A stretch of 64,000 nt of DNA. Source: Taeniopygia guttata. Lineage: Eukaryota; Chordata; Aves; Passeriformes; Estrildidae. The translations under genes were made by a program, and so were the position numbers. This document shows positions 58,501-64,000 of this stretch, piece after piece; the stretch's first letter is position 1, and each line of letters opens with the position of its first letter. The stretch spans positions 31,503,501 to 31,567,500 of the forward strand of contig NC_133032.1 of the NCBI RefSeq assembly GCF_048771995.1. Reading direction: 5' to 3'. The notes under the pieces are model-generated. The model did no database searches. It saw only the letters and a program-made list of their open reading frames with translations, and was not told the DNA's origin.

Positions 58501-59243
58501 CTGTATGGCATTAACACAACTCCTAAAAAAAATTCTTCACACAAAAAATTCTATAATTTAGGTAAATTAACACTAAGCTATTTATCTATAGAATACATGA
58601 CTCCCATAGAAAGAGTAGCTGAAATGTGTAATCATTTTAAGCTGTTATACCAAGCTAGATAATCTGCTCCTTTTTTTGTGTTTTCCCTTAAATTTATCAT
58701 TATGTTAAAAGTATTTTGGGTGCAGAGAGGAACATTCTGTGGTACTGGCTGTAGAAGACAGACTGAGCTATCCCCCACTCAAATCTGTTCTGTAGGGATG
58801 TTTTAACTGTAAATGGATCATGACTGTTGTCCCTAAAAGCAGCCAACTGAGCCCATTCCCTGCTCACTTTTACAAGCTGCCAAGAGCTCATTTGCTACAT
58901 TCTGGTCTGAAATGAATTCTTCTTTCTCAGAAAACACTGCTATATGCAAACCAGCAACCAACACAAAGAATGAGCAGATACCGAGGCAATCTTGCAGGAA
59001 AATGAGAAGGGAAGGAAGCAAACCCACCCTGAGCATTTTCTGAAATGAACAGATTTATGCTGTTGGGTCTGTACAAGGACCTTGCATCTGTTTTTATAAA
59101 CAGATATATTCGTCCAGCTTACCTTCATATAACCAGTCTGTAATTCCATTGAAAATAATTCCTTCTTTTCCTGAGGATGTCAGGCGCAATGAGCTGCCCT
59201 TTACATCAGGCTGATAGTAGATGTTATTTTCAAATATATAAAT
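19373..59243 (-). CDS. DPP10: DPP10, dipeptidyl peptidase-like 10 (partial gene, 19 coding exons, C-terminal 605 residues)
   Basis: DPP10 is a type II membrane glycoprotein of the DPP4 (S9B) family that lacks peptidase activity and binds Kv4 channels, altering their trafficking and gating in neurons. Nineteen minus-strand exons, all with GT-AG borders, join into one open frame of 1818 nt. The part seen covers most of the beta-propeller (exons 8-19) and all of the alpha/beta-hydrolase domain (exons 20-26). Family marks include [18 protein letters not shown], a Cys-rich segment, [13 protein letters not shown] and the C-terminal tail EPEEDE. The nucleophile elbow reads GKGYGG, with Gly in place of the catalytic Ser. 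DPP6 has Asp at this place, so the call is DPP10. Sequons NDS, NIS and NYT fall at positions matching human N257, N342 and N748. The 5' exons, with the cytoplasmic tail and membrane segment, lie beyond position 64000. Exon numbers assume 26 exons in all. Confidence 0.97.
19511..20865 (-). other. DPP10: DPP10 intron 25
   Basis: 1355 nt between gtatgt and ..cctctgccag. No further feature seen. Confidence 0.9.
20866..20939 (-). CDS. DPP10: DPP10 exon 25 (hydrolase domain)
   Basis: 74 nt, two bases completing Ala and then [20 protein letters not shown] and [13 protein letters not shown] follows the triad Asp in the family. The NYT sequon matches human N748. Acceptor ..ttttcttgcag, donor gtatgt. 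Confidence 0.96.
20940..22521 (-). other. DPP10: DPP10 intron 24
   Basis: 1582 nt. The middle (about 21360-21780) is GC-richer and carries a 141-codon plus-strand open frame without recognisable content, most likely chance. Confidence 0.9.
22522..22594 (-). CDS. DPP10: DPP10 exon 24 (triad Asp)
   Basis: 73 nt, phase 0 start, encoding [20 protein letters not shown] and GTAD plus one base of the next Ala codon. The Asp of HGTAD is the family's charge-relay Asp and is kept here. Acceptor ..gttcactag, donor gtaagt. Confidence 0.96.
22681..22739 (-). CDS. DPP10: DPP10 exon 23 (hydrolase domain)
   Basis: 59 nt, two bases completing Ala and then [33 protein letters not shown] is a shared segment of DPP4-like proteins. 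Acceptor ..tatttttacag, donor gtaagt. The following intron is only 86 nt. Confidence 0.96.
22969..23051. repeat. A/C-rich low-complexity tract in intron 22
   Basis: About 83 nt made almost only of A and C (caaaaaaaaaaac, aacaacaaaaaac, acccaaccctaacc). In the DPP10 transcript it would be U/G-rich. Simple sequence. Confidence 0.85.
23337..23390. repeat. Tandem duplication, 25-bp unit, period 29
   Basis: Two identical 25-bp copies, at 23337-23361 and 23366-23390, beginning aataaaactt and ending aaataaatag. Lies in intron 22, about 65 nt past the exon 22 donor. Confidence 0.9.
23456..23555 (-). CDS. DPP10: DPP10 exon 22 (Gly in place of the catalytic Ser)
   Basis: 100 nt, phase 0 start, 33 codons plus one base. 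It encodes [20 protein letters not shown] and [13 protein letters not shown]. The first codon (GGA, Gly) stands where active S9B enzymes have the nucleophile Ser; it matches about residue 651 of human DPP10. Acceptor ..cactcttag, donor gtgagt. Confidence 0.97.
23556..27106 (-). other. DPP10: DPP10 intron 21
   Basis: 3551 nt, interrupting the nucleophile elbow codons. Contains the 13-bp inverted repeat at 25541-25596; otherwise unremarkable AT-rich DNA. Confidence 0.9.
25541..25596. other. 13-bp perfect inverted repeat
   Basis: aaagcagtgttga (25541-25553) and its exact complement (25584-25596) flank a 30-nt spacer in intron 21. The surrounding gtggaaatt and aatttcccac segments are also partly complementary. 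Confidence 0.9.
27107..27161 (-). CDS. DPP10: DPP10 exon 21 (nucleophile elbow, first half)
   Basis: 55 nt, one base completing Glu and then 18 codons: [18 protein letters not shown]. Its last two residues, GK, begin the nucleophile elbow GKGYGG, which is completed in exon 22. In DPP4 the elbow is likewise split across two exons. Acceptor ..tcctttcag, donor gtaatg. Confidence 0.96.
27162..28474 (-). other. DPP10: DPP10 intron 20
   Basis: 1313 nt with the perfect 38-bp duplication near its 3' end. Nothing else recognised. Confidence 0.9.
27261..27346. repeat. Perfect 38-bp direct duplication with 10-bp spacer
   Basis: Copies at 27261-27298 and 27309-27346 are identical (start aattacatgg, end catctata), separated by atttccatgg. 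Lies in intron 20, about 100 nt upstream of the exon 21 acceptor. Perfect identity suggests a recent event. Confidence 0.95.
28475..28669 (-). CDS. DPP10: DPP10 exon 20 (alpha/beta-hydrolase domain start)
   Basis: 195 nt, one base completing Ile, 64 codons and two bases of a split Glu. It encodes [40 protein letters not shown] and [20 protein letters not shown], then [13 protein letters not shown] is the conserved S9 hydrolase loop after the first strands. The donor is A-GA|gtacgt. The obvious gtatgt four bases downstream would break the frame. Confidence 0.96.
28670..35030 (-). other. DPP10: DPP10 intron 19
   Basis: 6361 nt, the largest complete intron in the window; it separates the propeller exons from the hydrolase exons. 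Holds several short hairpins (30511-30540, 31962-32012, 34294-34322). A 149-codon plus-strand open frame at 34372-34821 shows no recognisable protein. Intron 18 (35101-35208) is only 108 nt. Confidence 0.9.
31962..32012. other. Two adjacent short perfect hairpins
   Basis: ttatgctg-tta-cagcataa (31962-31980) and tccttaagc-tga-gcttaagga (31992-32012), stems of 8 and 9 bp with 3-nt loops, 11 nt apart, in intron 19. Confidence 0.85.
35031..35100 (-). CDS. DPP10: DPP10 exon 19 (propeller-hydrolase link)
   Basis: 70 nt, two bases completing Glu, 22 codons and two bases of a split Ile. It encodes [20 protein letters not shown] and LI. The acceptor ..ttcttaaaag at 35101 has a modest pyrimidine tract. 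A better-looking ccctttacag lies 14 bases inside the exon but would shift the frame, and the residues it would remove (EFPLQ) match the conserved ELPLQ of the family. Donor gtaagt. Confidence 0.93.
35209..35307 (-). CDS. DPP10: DPP10 exon 18 (end of propeller)
   Basis: 99 nt, two bases completing Lys, 32 codons and one base of a split Glu. It encodes [20 protein letters not shown] and [12 protein letters not shown]. Acceptor ..ctttttctag, donor gtaaat. Only 108 nt of intron separates it from exon 19. Confidence 0.95.
35308..37363 (-). other. DPP10: DPP10 intron 17
   Basis: 2056 nt. AT-rich; no element recognised. Confidence 0.9.
37364..37411 (-). CDS. DPP10: DPP10 exon 17 (48-nt small exon)
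   Basis: 48 nt, two bases completing Gly, 15 codons ([15 protein letters not shown]) and one base of a split Lys. Acceptor ..cctctacacag, donor gtgagt. Length and phases allow frame-neutral skipping. Found by phase and position between the HCKG end of exon 16 and the KFYILENN start of exon 18. Confidence 0.93.
37412..41111 (-). other. DPP10: DPP10 intron 16
   Basis: 3700 nt with a GC-rich island around 39420-39540 that contains the G-quadruplex motif. Nothing else recognised. Confidence 0.9.
39441..39458 (-). other. G-quadruplex motif in the DPP10 transcript strand
   Basis: On the minus strand this reads GGGCTGGGCTGGGCTGGG: four G3 runs with 2-nt loops, a perfect G4 pattern. It lies in intron 16 and would be present in the pre-mRNA. 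Confidence 0.85.
41112..41233 (-). CDS. DPP10: DPP10 exon 16 (Cys-rich segment)
   Basis: 122 nt, one base completing Ser and ending with one base of a split Gly. It encodes [20 protein letters not shown], then [20 protein letters not shown]. The four Cys (QCLSC, EQC, HCK) form the Cys-rich blade typical of S9B propellers. The acceptor is cccccag. An AG 11 bases downstream looks like a splice site but would break the frame. The upstream site restores phase with exon 15. Donor gtgagg. Confidence 0.94.
41234..43261 (-). other. DPP10: DPP10 introns 15 and 14 (around exon 15)
   Basis: Intron 15 is 41234-41758 (525 nt) and intron 14 is 41807-43261 (1455 nt). No element seen in either. Confidence 0.9.
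41759..41806 (-). CDS. DPP10: DPP10 exon 15 (48-nt small exon)
   Basis: 48 nt, one base completing Ile, then 15 codons ([15 protein letters not shown]) and two bases of a split Ser. Length is a multiple of three and both ends share a phase, so skipping would keep the frame. Acceptor ..tttggacacag, donor gtaaga. [11 protein letters not shown] is a well conserved DPP10/DPP6 loop. Confidence 0.94.
43262..43353 (-). CDS. DPP10: DPP10 exon 14 (beta-propeller)
   Basis: 92 nt, phase 0 start, ending with two bases of a split Ile codon. It encodes [20 protein letters not shown] and [10 protein letters not shown]. The acceptor is ..ctctcaacag. A second AG six bases downstream gives an in-frame alternative start lacking the first two residues (AK). 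I chose the upstream AG because the mammalian protein has two residues between FLIQ and SEQ. Donor gtaagc. Confidence 0.94.
45013..45081. repeat. Tandem duplication of about 35 bp
   Basis: Two near-identical adjoining units, 45013-45047 and 45048-45081 (agagaaggaatgaggatctca ... caaactccag split by small changes: gtgc versus ttc). Intron 13. Confidence 0.9.
45325..45382. other. Long hairpin, 14 bp with a 2-nt bulge
   Basis: tgtatcagccccatta (45325-45340) pairs with taatggctgataca (45369-45382), leaving cc bulged and a 28-nt loop. Intron 13. Confidence 0.85.
47082..47110. other. 11-bp perfect hairpin near the exon 13 donor
   Basis: cactttaatca (47082-47092) and tgattaaagtg (47100-47110) with a 7-nt loop. 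In the transcript it sits 81 nt past the exon 13 donor. Confidence 0.9.
47192..47299 (-). CDS. DPP10: DPP10 exon 13 (beta-propeller)
   Basis: 108 nt, phase 0 at both ends, encoding [20 protein letters not shown] followed by [16 protein letters not shown]. Acceptor ..cgcttacag, donor gtaagg. [13 protein letters not shown] is a typical propeller strand pair of this family. It is more GC-rich than the flanking introns. Confidence 0.97.
47300..50597 (-). other. DPP10: DPP10 introns 12 and 11 (around exon 12)
   Basis: Intron 12 is 47300-48392 (1093 nt) and intron 11 is 48432-50597 (2166 nt). The first 45 nt of intron 11 are rich in T and GT. No mobile element seen. Confidence 0.9.
48393..48431 (-). 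CDS. DPP10: DPP10 exon 12 (39-nt small exon)
   Basis: 39 nt, phase 0 at both ends, encoding [13 protein letters not shown]. It is too short to show as an open frame by itself. It is placed by its fit between exon 11 (ACTR) and exon 13 (NEEPVF), with acceptor ..tttctttttag and donor gtacag. As both ends are in phase 0, skipping it would remove 13 residues without a frameshift. Confidence 0.95.
50598..50721 (-). CDS. DPP10: DPP10 exon 11 (beta-propeller)
   Basis: 124 nt, one base completing Arg and then 41 codons. It encodes [40 protein letters not shown] and R. The NIS sequon matches human N342. The two Cys in VCETTTGAC could pair, as in propeller blades of the family. Acceptor ..ttgcttag, donor gtaagt, followed by a long T- and GT-rich intron start. 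Confidence 0.97.
50722..53826 (-). other. DPP10: DPP10 intron 10
   Basis: 3105 nt of AT-rich DNA. The only repeat noted is a short atattagagtt doublet near 51145. Confidence 0.9.
53827..53924 (-). CDS. DPP10: DPP10 exon 10 (beta-propeller)
   Basis: 98 nt, phase 0 start, ending with two bases of a split Arg codon. It encodes [20 protein letters not shown] followed by [12 protein letters not shown]. Acceptor ..ttccaaag, donor gtatgt. It follows exon 9 directly in frame ([11 protein letters not shown]). Confidence 0.96.
53925..56335 (-). other. DPP10: DPP10 intron 9
   Basis: 2411 nt, with a TAAT-rich block at 55190-55340 in which attaatga occurs exactly three times within 86 bp (55202, 55271, 55280). 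Confidence 0.9.
56336..56490 (-). CDS. DPP10: DPP10 exon 9 (beta-propeller)
   Basis: 155 nt, completing the split Glu and ending in phase 0. It encodes [20 protein letters not shown], then [20 protein letters not shown] and [23 protein letters not shown] is a family hallmark of a propeller blade. The NDS sequon matches human N257, a glycosylation site. Acceptor ..ttttgcag, donor gtaag. Confidence 0.97.
56707..56748. repeat. Imperfect tandem repeat of aatcatcaataa type
   Basis: Repeated atcaataaatc units in intron 8; AT-rich simple sequence. Confidence 0.7.
58274..58319. other. 13-bp perfect inverted repeat
   Basis: ttttgttttgaaa (58274-58286) pairs exactly with 58307-58319 across a 20-nt loop, in intron 8. 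The stem is AT-rich. Confidence 0.9.
59123..59243 (-). CDS. DPP10: DPP10 exon 8 (beta-propeller)
   Basis: 121 nt, starts in phase 0 and ends with one base of a split Glu codon. It encodes [20 protein letters not shown] followed by [20 protein letters not shown]. The 3' splice site is ..cttatccag and the donor is gtaagc. Together with the next exon it forms the YEEEL segment. In DPP4 the paired glutamates of this segment hold the free amino end of the substrate, so the motif survives here in a non-enzyme. This is the most 5' exon in the window. Confidence 0.96.
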
Positions 59244-61398
59244 CTGGATAAGGTAAGAGAGACGGAGAGAAAAACCAACATTTTGGTAGATATAAATGAA
59301 TGTTCAGCAATGAATACATAATTTCGTCAGGCTCAGAACAGTCTACAGAATAAGTCAGCACGAGTTTACACCAATATTGTCTTCATATTCCATTTTATTA
59401 TAAAATTAGACAAACTAAAAAAACTTTTAATACTTATGGCAAGCAAATCCTTCCTTTCAAATTGTTTTTCCTCTTGAAATATTCCGATTCGCATTAAAAA
59501 ATATTATTACATTCTTCAAAATCATACAGGGGACAAGTTTTAGAACAGCTGAATGAATAAAGGTATTTATTTTCATCTGGTTTTCTAACTGTGAAATGAG
59601 ACACACTTCTGCAAGGACATACAGCACAGTACAGACATCATAAATACAAGTTTCAGCTTTATATCATGGTGTGAGAACACACTGGAGAAGCAAAAACAAA
59701 CAGCAGCCTCCAGTTCACTTTTGTCAGCTTGCTGATGACTTCTGACCAACACACCAATGTTTTACCTCAAGTGTACTGTATAAATGTTCTTGATTTTCCA
59801 AGTCTGGGCTCCTCATTCTTCTTTTTTCTTTTTTAACTACCACTCATTAGCCTTGTCTGCTCTTTCCCTGCTGACTTTGTTGCGAAGTTCACCCATTTGG
59901 TGAGGCTGGGCTCCAGGTTCCATGACAAAGTGCAATAAATCACAATGGCCATGTGTGCACTGCCACAGCTTAACATCACAATCAAAGCAACAGCAAGATT
60001 GTGCACCACCTCAATTCACACTGAGAAAATGCACCTGTGACAGGACTAAAGAAGCCAAATGCCACAGAAGTTTTTGTCACACCATTTCAGCGCTGTACAC
60101 TGATGATATACAGTGTCCCAGGGAACGTAACAGGAAGTAAATGTATTTCCACCAAAGATTATTTAAAAAGCCTGGTCATTTATCATTCTTTCATACTTCC
60201 AAAATAAACGATTTATGGGAAAATACAAACCAAAGAGGAAAGTTTTATTGTCACTATTACTGCTGTTCCCTTTGCTTCTAAATTACCATCTGAAATAGAT
60301 TTCCCTATGAGTCCCCAAACTAATGATTTTTAGCAGTAGCCACTTCATGATTTTTGCTGCAGAAAGCTATAAGGATGAGGGTTTTTACACACCATGAGCA
60401 ATGCAATGATTTTAACCATTACTGGAAACTGGTGGTGACTTGGAAGTAAGTAAGTCCTTTATGGCCAGAAGTCAAAGCTCAGCAGTGAGCTCAAAACTAA
60501 AGCAAAAATAGCTGAATCAGTTTGAATAATCCAAGATTTACTGAGCTTTATATTGGTAGAGAGAATTTCTGGTAAGGTAATGTATCATTCAACATCAACA
60601 GGAAAAGAAAACAACCATGAGAGAATGCTGGATGCATCAAATGCCAGATGCTTTTGAACTAACATCAACAAGAACTTCCTGTAAATGTGTACTTCCACAC
60701 TAAAAATGCACTTTTATTTCTAATATAAAAGAAATTAATACAAGCAAAACCAAGGCAGAGTTAACTGTTTATTAAATAATTTAGCCAAGTATTTGTTATT
60801 TATCTCAACTAAAATTATTGCTATTAGATTCCATTTCAGGTAGACTAAGTAGTGAACCATTCTATTCTTCCTAGGAAGCAACTGCTTACTGAGAGCTGAT
60901 AATCTCTTCTTATTTAAACAGCAGCTTTCAAGAGGTTACCAAAAAAGCCTTCTTGGTCAAATTATTTTATTTTATTTAATCTTCTTTAATTAAAACAAAT
61001 CAATCTCATTCATTTTTGAAGATCAGGAGTATGATTTTTACTTCTCTCCTCCCTTTTCAGGCTGTTAGTGTTCTTAATCATGAGGATACCCACATTGTCT
61101 TGTCTATGCAGTAAAAACTTTCACTTCAAATGATCAGTGACAAAGTAAAGGATTAAGAATTACTTATTTTATGACTGAACCCTGAGAAGGTTTTTAATCC
61201 TGTTATTACTACTTAGCAGGTATTGCTAATTCCATTTGACAGATCCCAGATAAGTAAATATCTCTGAAGGATACTCACTGTTGTGCCACTGATTGTGGCT
61301 GTATCATCTTTATTCCTCATTCACTTCATAAAACAGCTTTGTCTCCATCCTAAACCAGTTCTCAGTCACCCTCTGAACATCCTCACAGTCTTAGGCCA

Positions 61399-61441
61399 TA
61401 ATCCAAAGTTTCCCTTCTCTATAATCCAAAGTTTCCCTTCT
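61399..61441. repeat. 21-bp tandem duplication, period 22
   Basis: ataatccaaagtttcccttct occurs at 61399-61419 and again at 61421-61441, in intron 7. Confidence 0.9.
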
Positions 61442-62742
61442 TTCCTCATCACTCCTGACACATGTTCCTTCAACTTTGAAGCTGCTCAAACCCCCCATTT
61501 TTTTCTTCCTTGTACATATTGGAACATTTTCAAGTTCTTGAAAAGCTTCAAAATGACACAGCAGCTCTCTCCCTAGCACACCTTGAGCTCACTGATGACT
61601 TGAATTTAACATTAACAAGGAAGAATTCATGTTCCTTTGCAGAACATCTATGAAATACAACCATTCACGTTCCTCAACACAACTCAGAAGTGCACAGGAT
61701 GAGTGGTTGAGGCTCTGGCAAGGATGGCTCTGCACTCACTGCCTGCAGCATTCCAAAACATCCATTTCTCCTGCCTGTAAATCATCTTAGAAAGAATCAC
61801 CATTATGGTTGGGCACTTAACCTCTTCTGTAATTTTGAATATTTGTTGTATTTCAGGAGGTGCCATTTTCCACAGGAAGCCCCTGGACTGCTGCGTGCAC
61901 TGACAGAAATGCACCTTTCCTACAGCGACAGAGCCTGACCCCTGCAGCAAGGGCTGCATTCCCCTCCAGCCCTGAGCATGCCAAAAGGCTCCTCTGCAAT
62001 CATTTAACTCATTCACCACTTGGAAATAAGGATTTGGGAGTTAAAGTGTTGATTTCTGCAGCAAAACAGGCAGCAGAGCTGCAAGAGGAGTGATAACATT
62101 ACTGTGAAGTCTCATTAGTCATGGCCTGAGAGGCTCTCACTTCTCTCGCAGTGAATGCAGGCAGTGGATTCAATTAAGCACAAGAACTTTGTGGAGCCAT
62201 AGAGCCCAGTCTCCTATCAGTTTGCAGCCAAGAATGGCATTTCCAAAAGGCAGGCTCACTGTGAATTCCTCTTCCCAGTATAATACTTATAAGATACAAA
62301 TCTACCTTACACATAGCTCTAAAATACTAAAATTTTAATAGATCACCCCTTGAAATTAATTCTGTTGCCAAGATTGTGAGTAGATCCTGCTTGCTTTCAC
62401 CTTGGACTTGCAGATACAACACCAGCCAGCAGCTAAAGGTGGTGTCAAATGTAAAGCAGCTTTAGGAGGAAAGCAGACACTGACTTTATTTTATGTGAAT
62501 TACCAAGAGCCCACAAACTAAGAGTAGAAATGGAACTATACCTCAGCTGAAATATCCAAAAAGTTCCAGCCCCAAAGGAAGAGAAGTCCTTAAATTCCAA
62601 TCCCTCCCTGCACAATACCTAAGATCCTTTTCTTTGCTTCACGAATTTTTCTCTTTCTTGCTCAATTTAAAAATCACCAATGCTTTCTGATGAAACCTCC
62701 TTAAAATTCTGCCTTATGCTACACTAAAATTTATATCCAATC

Positions 62743-62759
62743 TTTTTTTTTTTTTTTTT
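62743..62759. repeat. Poly(T) tract, 17 nt
   Basis: Uninterrupted run of 17 T in intron 7, followed by caaaaacacag. No retroposon body recognised. Confidence 0.85.
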
Positions 62760-64000
62760 CAAAAACACAGAGACTAGAAGAAAATTTTTATTTAATAAAA
62801 GGCAGCTGCTCCTGCTGATTACTTGCAGTACAAGAATACCTGGAAGTTGAATTTATGAGCCACAATTTGGTTTTCAAAATTGAGTGCAAGAGAAAGAAAG
62901 TGGCTGGGAGAAAACTCAAACAGCTAATTTTCCTAAAAGAGAGACTGTAACTCTCCAGCAGTGCAAGGTAGATAAAAAATCATGACCCTGGGATAAGAAT
63001 AATTGATCAGAACAAACAAAACCAAACAAATCCTTGGAGCACAGTCTTGCAAACACATGTGCCTTACCTGATTTCAGCAAATAGAACACATGCCCAAAAG
63101 TTTCCAGCAAGGGGACTTCACATACTTCATCACTTTGTATATTGTGTTTTGAGCAACGTCACATAAACCAAGATTTCCCTTGCCAGTCTCTCTCCACTCA
63201 GGTATATGGAAGCAAGTAATAGTAAAAGGCTTTTCTAAGTATACACTTGGGTCTCTTTACTACATCACAAGTACTAAAATGTTGACTGCAACTACTGAAT
63301 CTTCCCAAACTGCTAAAAAAGGAGTTGCTAACGGTGTATCAGACATGTATTCTCAAGAATACATCAGTAGCTTTGTGCCCAAAAAGCTTTCAATGCTTTC
63401 AGGTATAATGATAAGAAAGTAAACTGAAAAAGGTACAAAGTGGAACCAGGATATGCTACTGTACGTGAAAATTATTATTACACGTTTTTTAACCTCTTCT
63501 CCTGATCTTCAAGAGTATTCTTAAAAAAATAAAGCAAATTTTAGCTGAGACCCTCAGCTAATAATGCTGTAAATGGGGATAAATGTAAAAATCTACTGCC
63601 TTCAAAATTATGTGACTTTCTGGTTTCTTAGAGATTTTGCACATCAAGTCTTAAATCAAATGGAGAAAAACCCCACAGAAATTCTTTAATTATTTTATTA
63701 AGTATTTTCAAATTAATGAAAATCACCTGCAAGAAGGTTTTGGCTTAGTGATATATAAATTCTAAGTAATGATCACATTTATTTCCACTGACTGTGAAGA
63801 ATTTGAGGCCCTGCTTGCTCTAATATTCTACCTAAGCACTAATCCTCAGCACTAATCTCATTCTTCCACATCTGGCATCCTCTAAACCATTTTTCCCTAA
63901 ACCTTCTTCTAAATTAATTCCTTCCAAAACACTTATTTAATGTTTGCAACATGTTTCACAATTACAGGATTTGCTTTCAGGCTGAGGTCTGGAGCAGAGC

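Larger units (their letters stand above)
56491..59122 (-). other. DPP10: DPP10 intron 8
   Basis: 2632 nt with the 13-bp inverted repeat (58274-58319) and an AT-rich tandem repeat at 56707-56748. Confidence 0.9.
59244..64000 (-). other. DPP10: DPP10 intron 7, 3' part
   Basis: At least 4757 nt. I looked on the minus strand for the preceding propeller exon (expected to end just before IYIFENN) and did not find it, so it should lie beyond the window. Holds a 21-bp tandem duplication and a 17-nt poly(T). Confidence 0.8.

Noticed and set aside
59244..64000. Search for DPP10 exon 7
   Set aside because: No minus-strand segment with proper splice sites and propeller-like sequence leading into IYIFENN was found; it is likely outside the window.
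1..64000. CR1 LINEs, tRNA genes, CRISPR arrays
   Set aside because: I looked for the ATTCTATG-type CR1 tails, tRNA box B motifs and regularly spaced repeats and saw none convincing. Degraded CR1 fragments could still be missed by eye.

Overview
The window is vertebrate nuclear DNA, most likely from a bird. It is AT-rich and intron-rich, has no operon-like gene packing, and carries few interspersed repeats. It holds one recognisable gene, on the minus strand: the 3' three quarters of DPP10 (dipeptidyl peptidase-like 10, also called DPPY), a catalytically dead relative of DPP4 that serves as an auxiliary subunit of Kv4 potassium channels. Nineteen coding exons were found by translating the minus strand and checking every GT-AG boundary and reading phase. 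They total 1818 nt, encode 605 residues plus a stop codon, and join without a frame break. Sequons and active-site positions suggest that the first residue here matches about residue 193 of the roughly 796-residue human protein. If the gene has the usual 26 exons, these are exons 8 to 26. The cytoplasmic tail, the membrane anchor and the start of the beta-propeller lie beyond the right edge.

Layout: 1-19372 is sequence downstream of DPP10 with no gene I can support. It holds a (TAGA)12 microsatellite, homopolymer tracts, a probable solo LTR (about 6192-6647, plus strand), a weaker LTR-like block with a minus-strand TATA box (about 9015-9500), a 66-bp dispersed repeat and a candidate conserved element near 18.1-18.3 kb. 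From 19373 to 59243 is DPP10, read right to left: propeller exons 8 to 19 at 59.2-35.0 kb, then alpha/beta-hydrolase exons 20 to 26 at 28.7-19.4 kb. From 59244 to 64000 is part of intron 7.

The propeller carries the Glu-Glu motif, a Cys-rich blade and two N-glycosylation sequons. The hydrolase domain keeps the Asp and His of the triad but has Gly where DPP4 has its serine nucleophile (GKGYGG). This is the DPP10 signature and separates it from DPP6 (GKDYGG). Nineteen exons in about 40 kb is compact compared with mammalian DPP10, which fits a bird. I found no sign of a new biological system. The best leads are tandem or decoy splice acceptors at three exons, a perfect intronic G-quadruplex motif, several perfect inverted repeats, local duplications and TAAT-rich candidate regulatory DNA.
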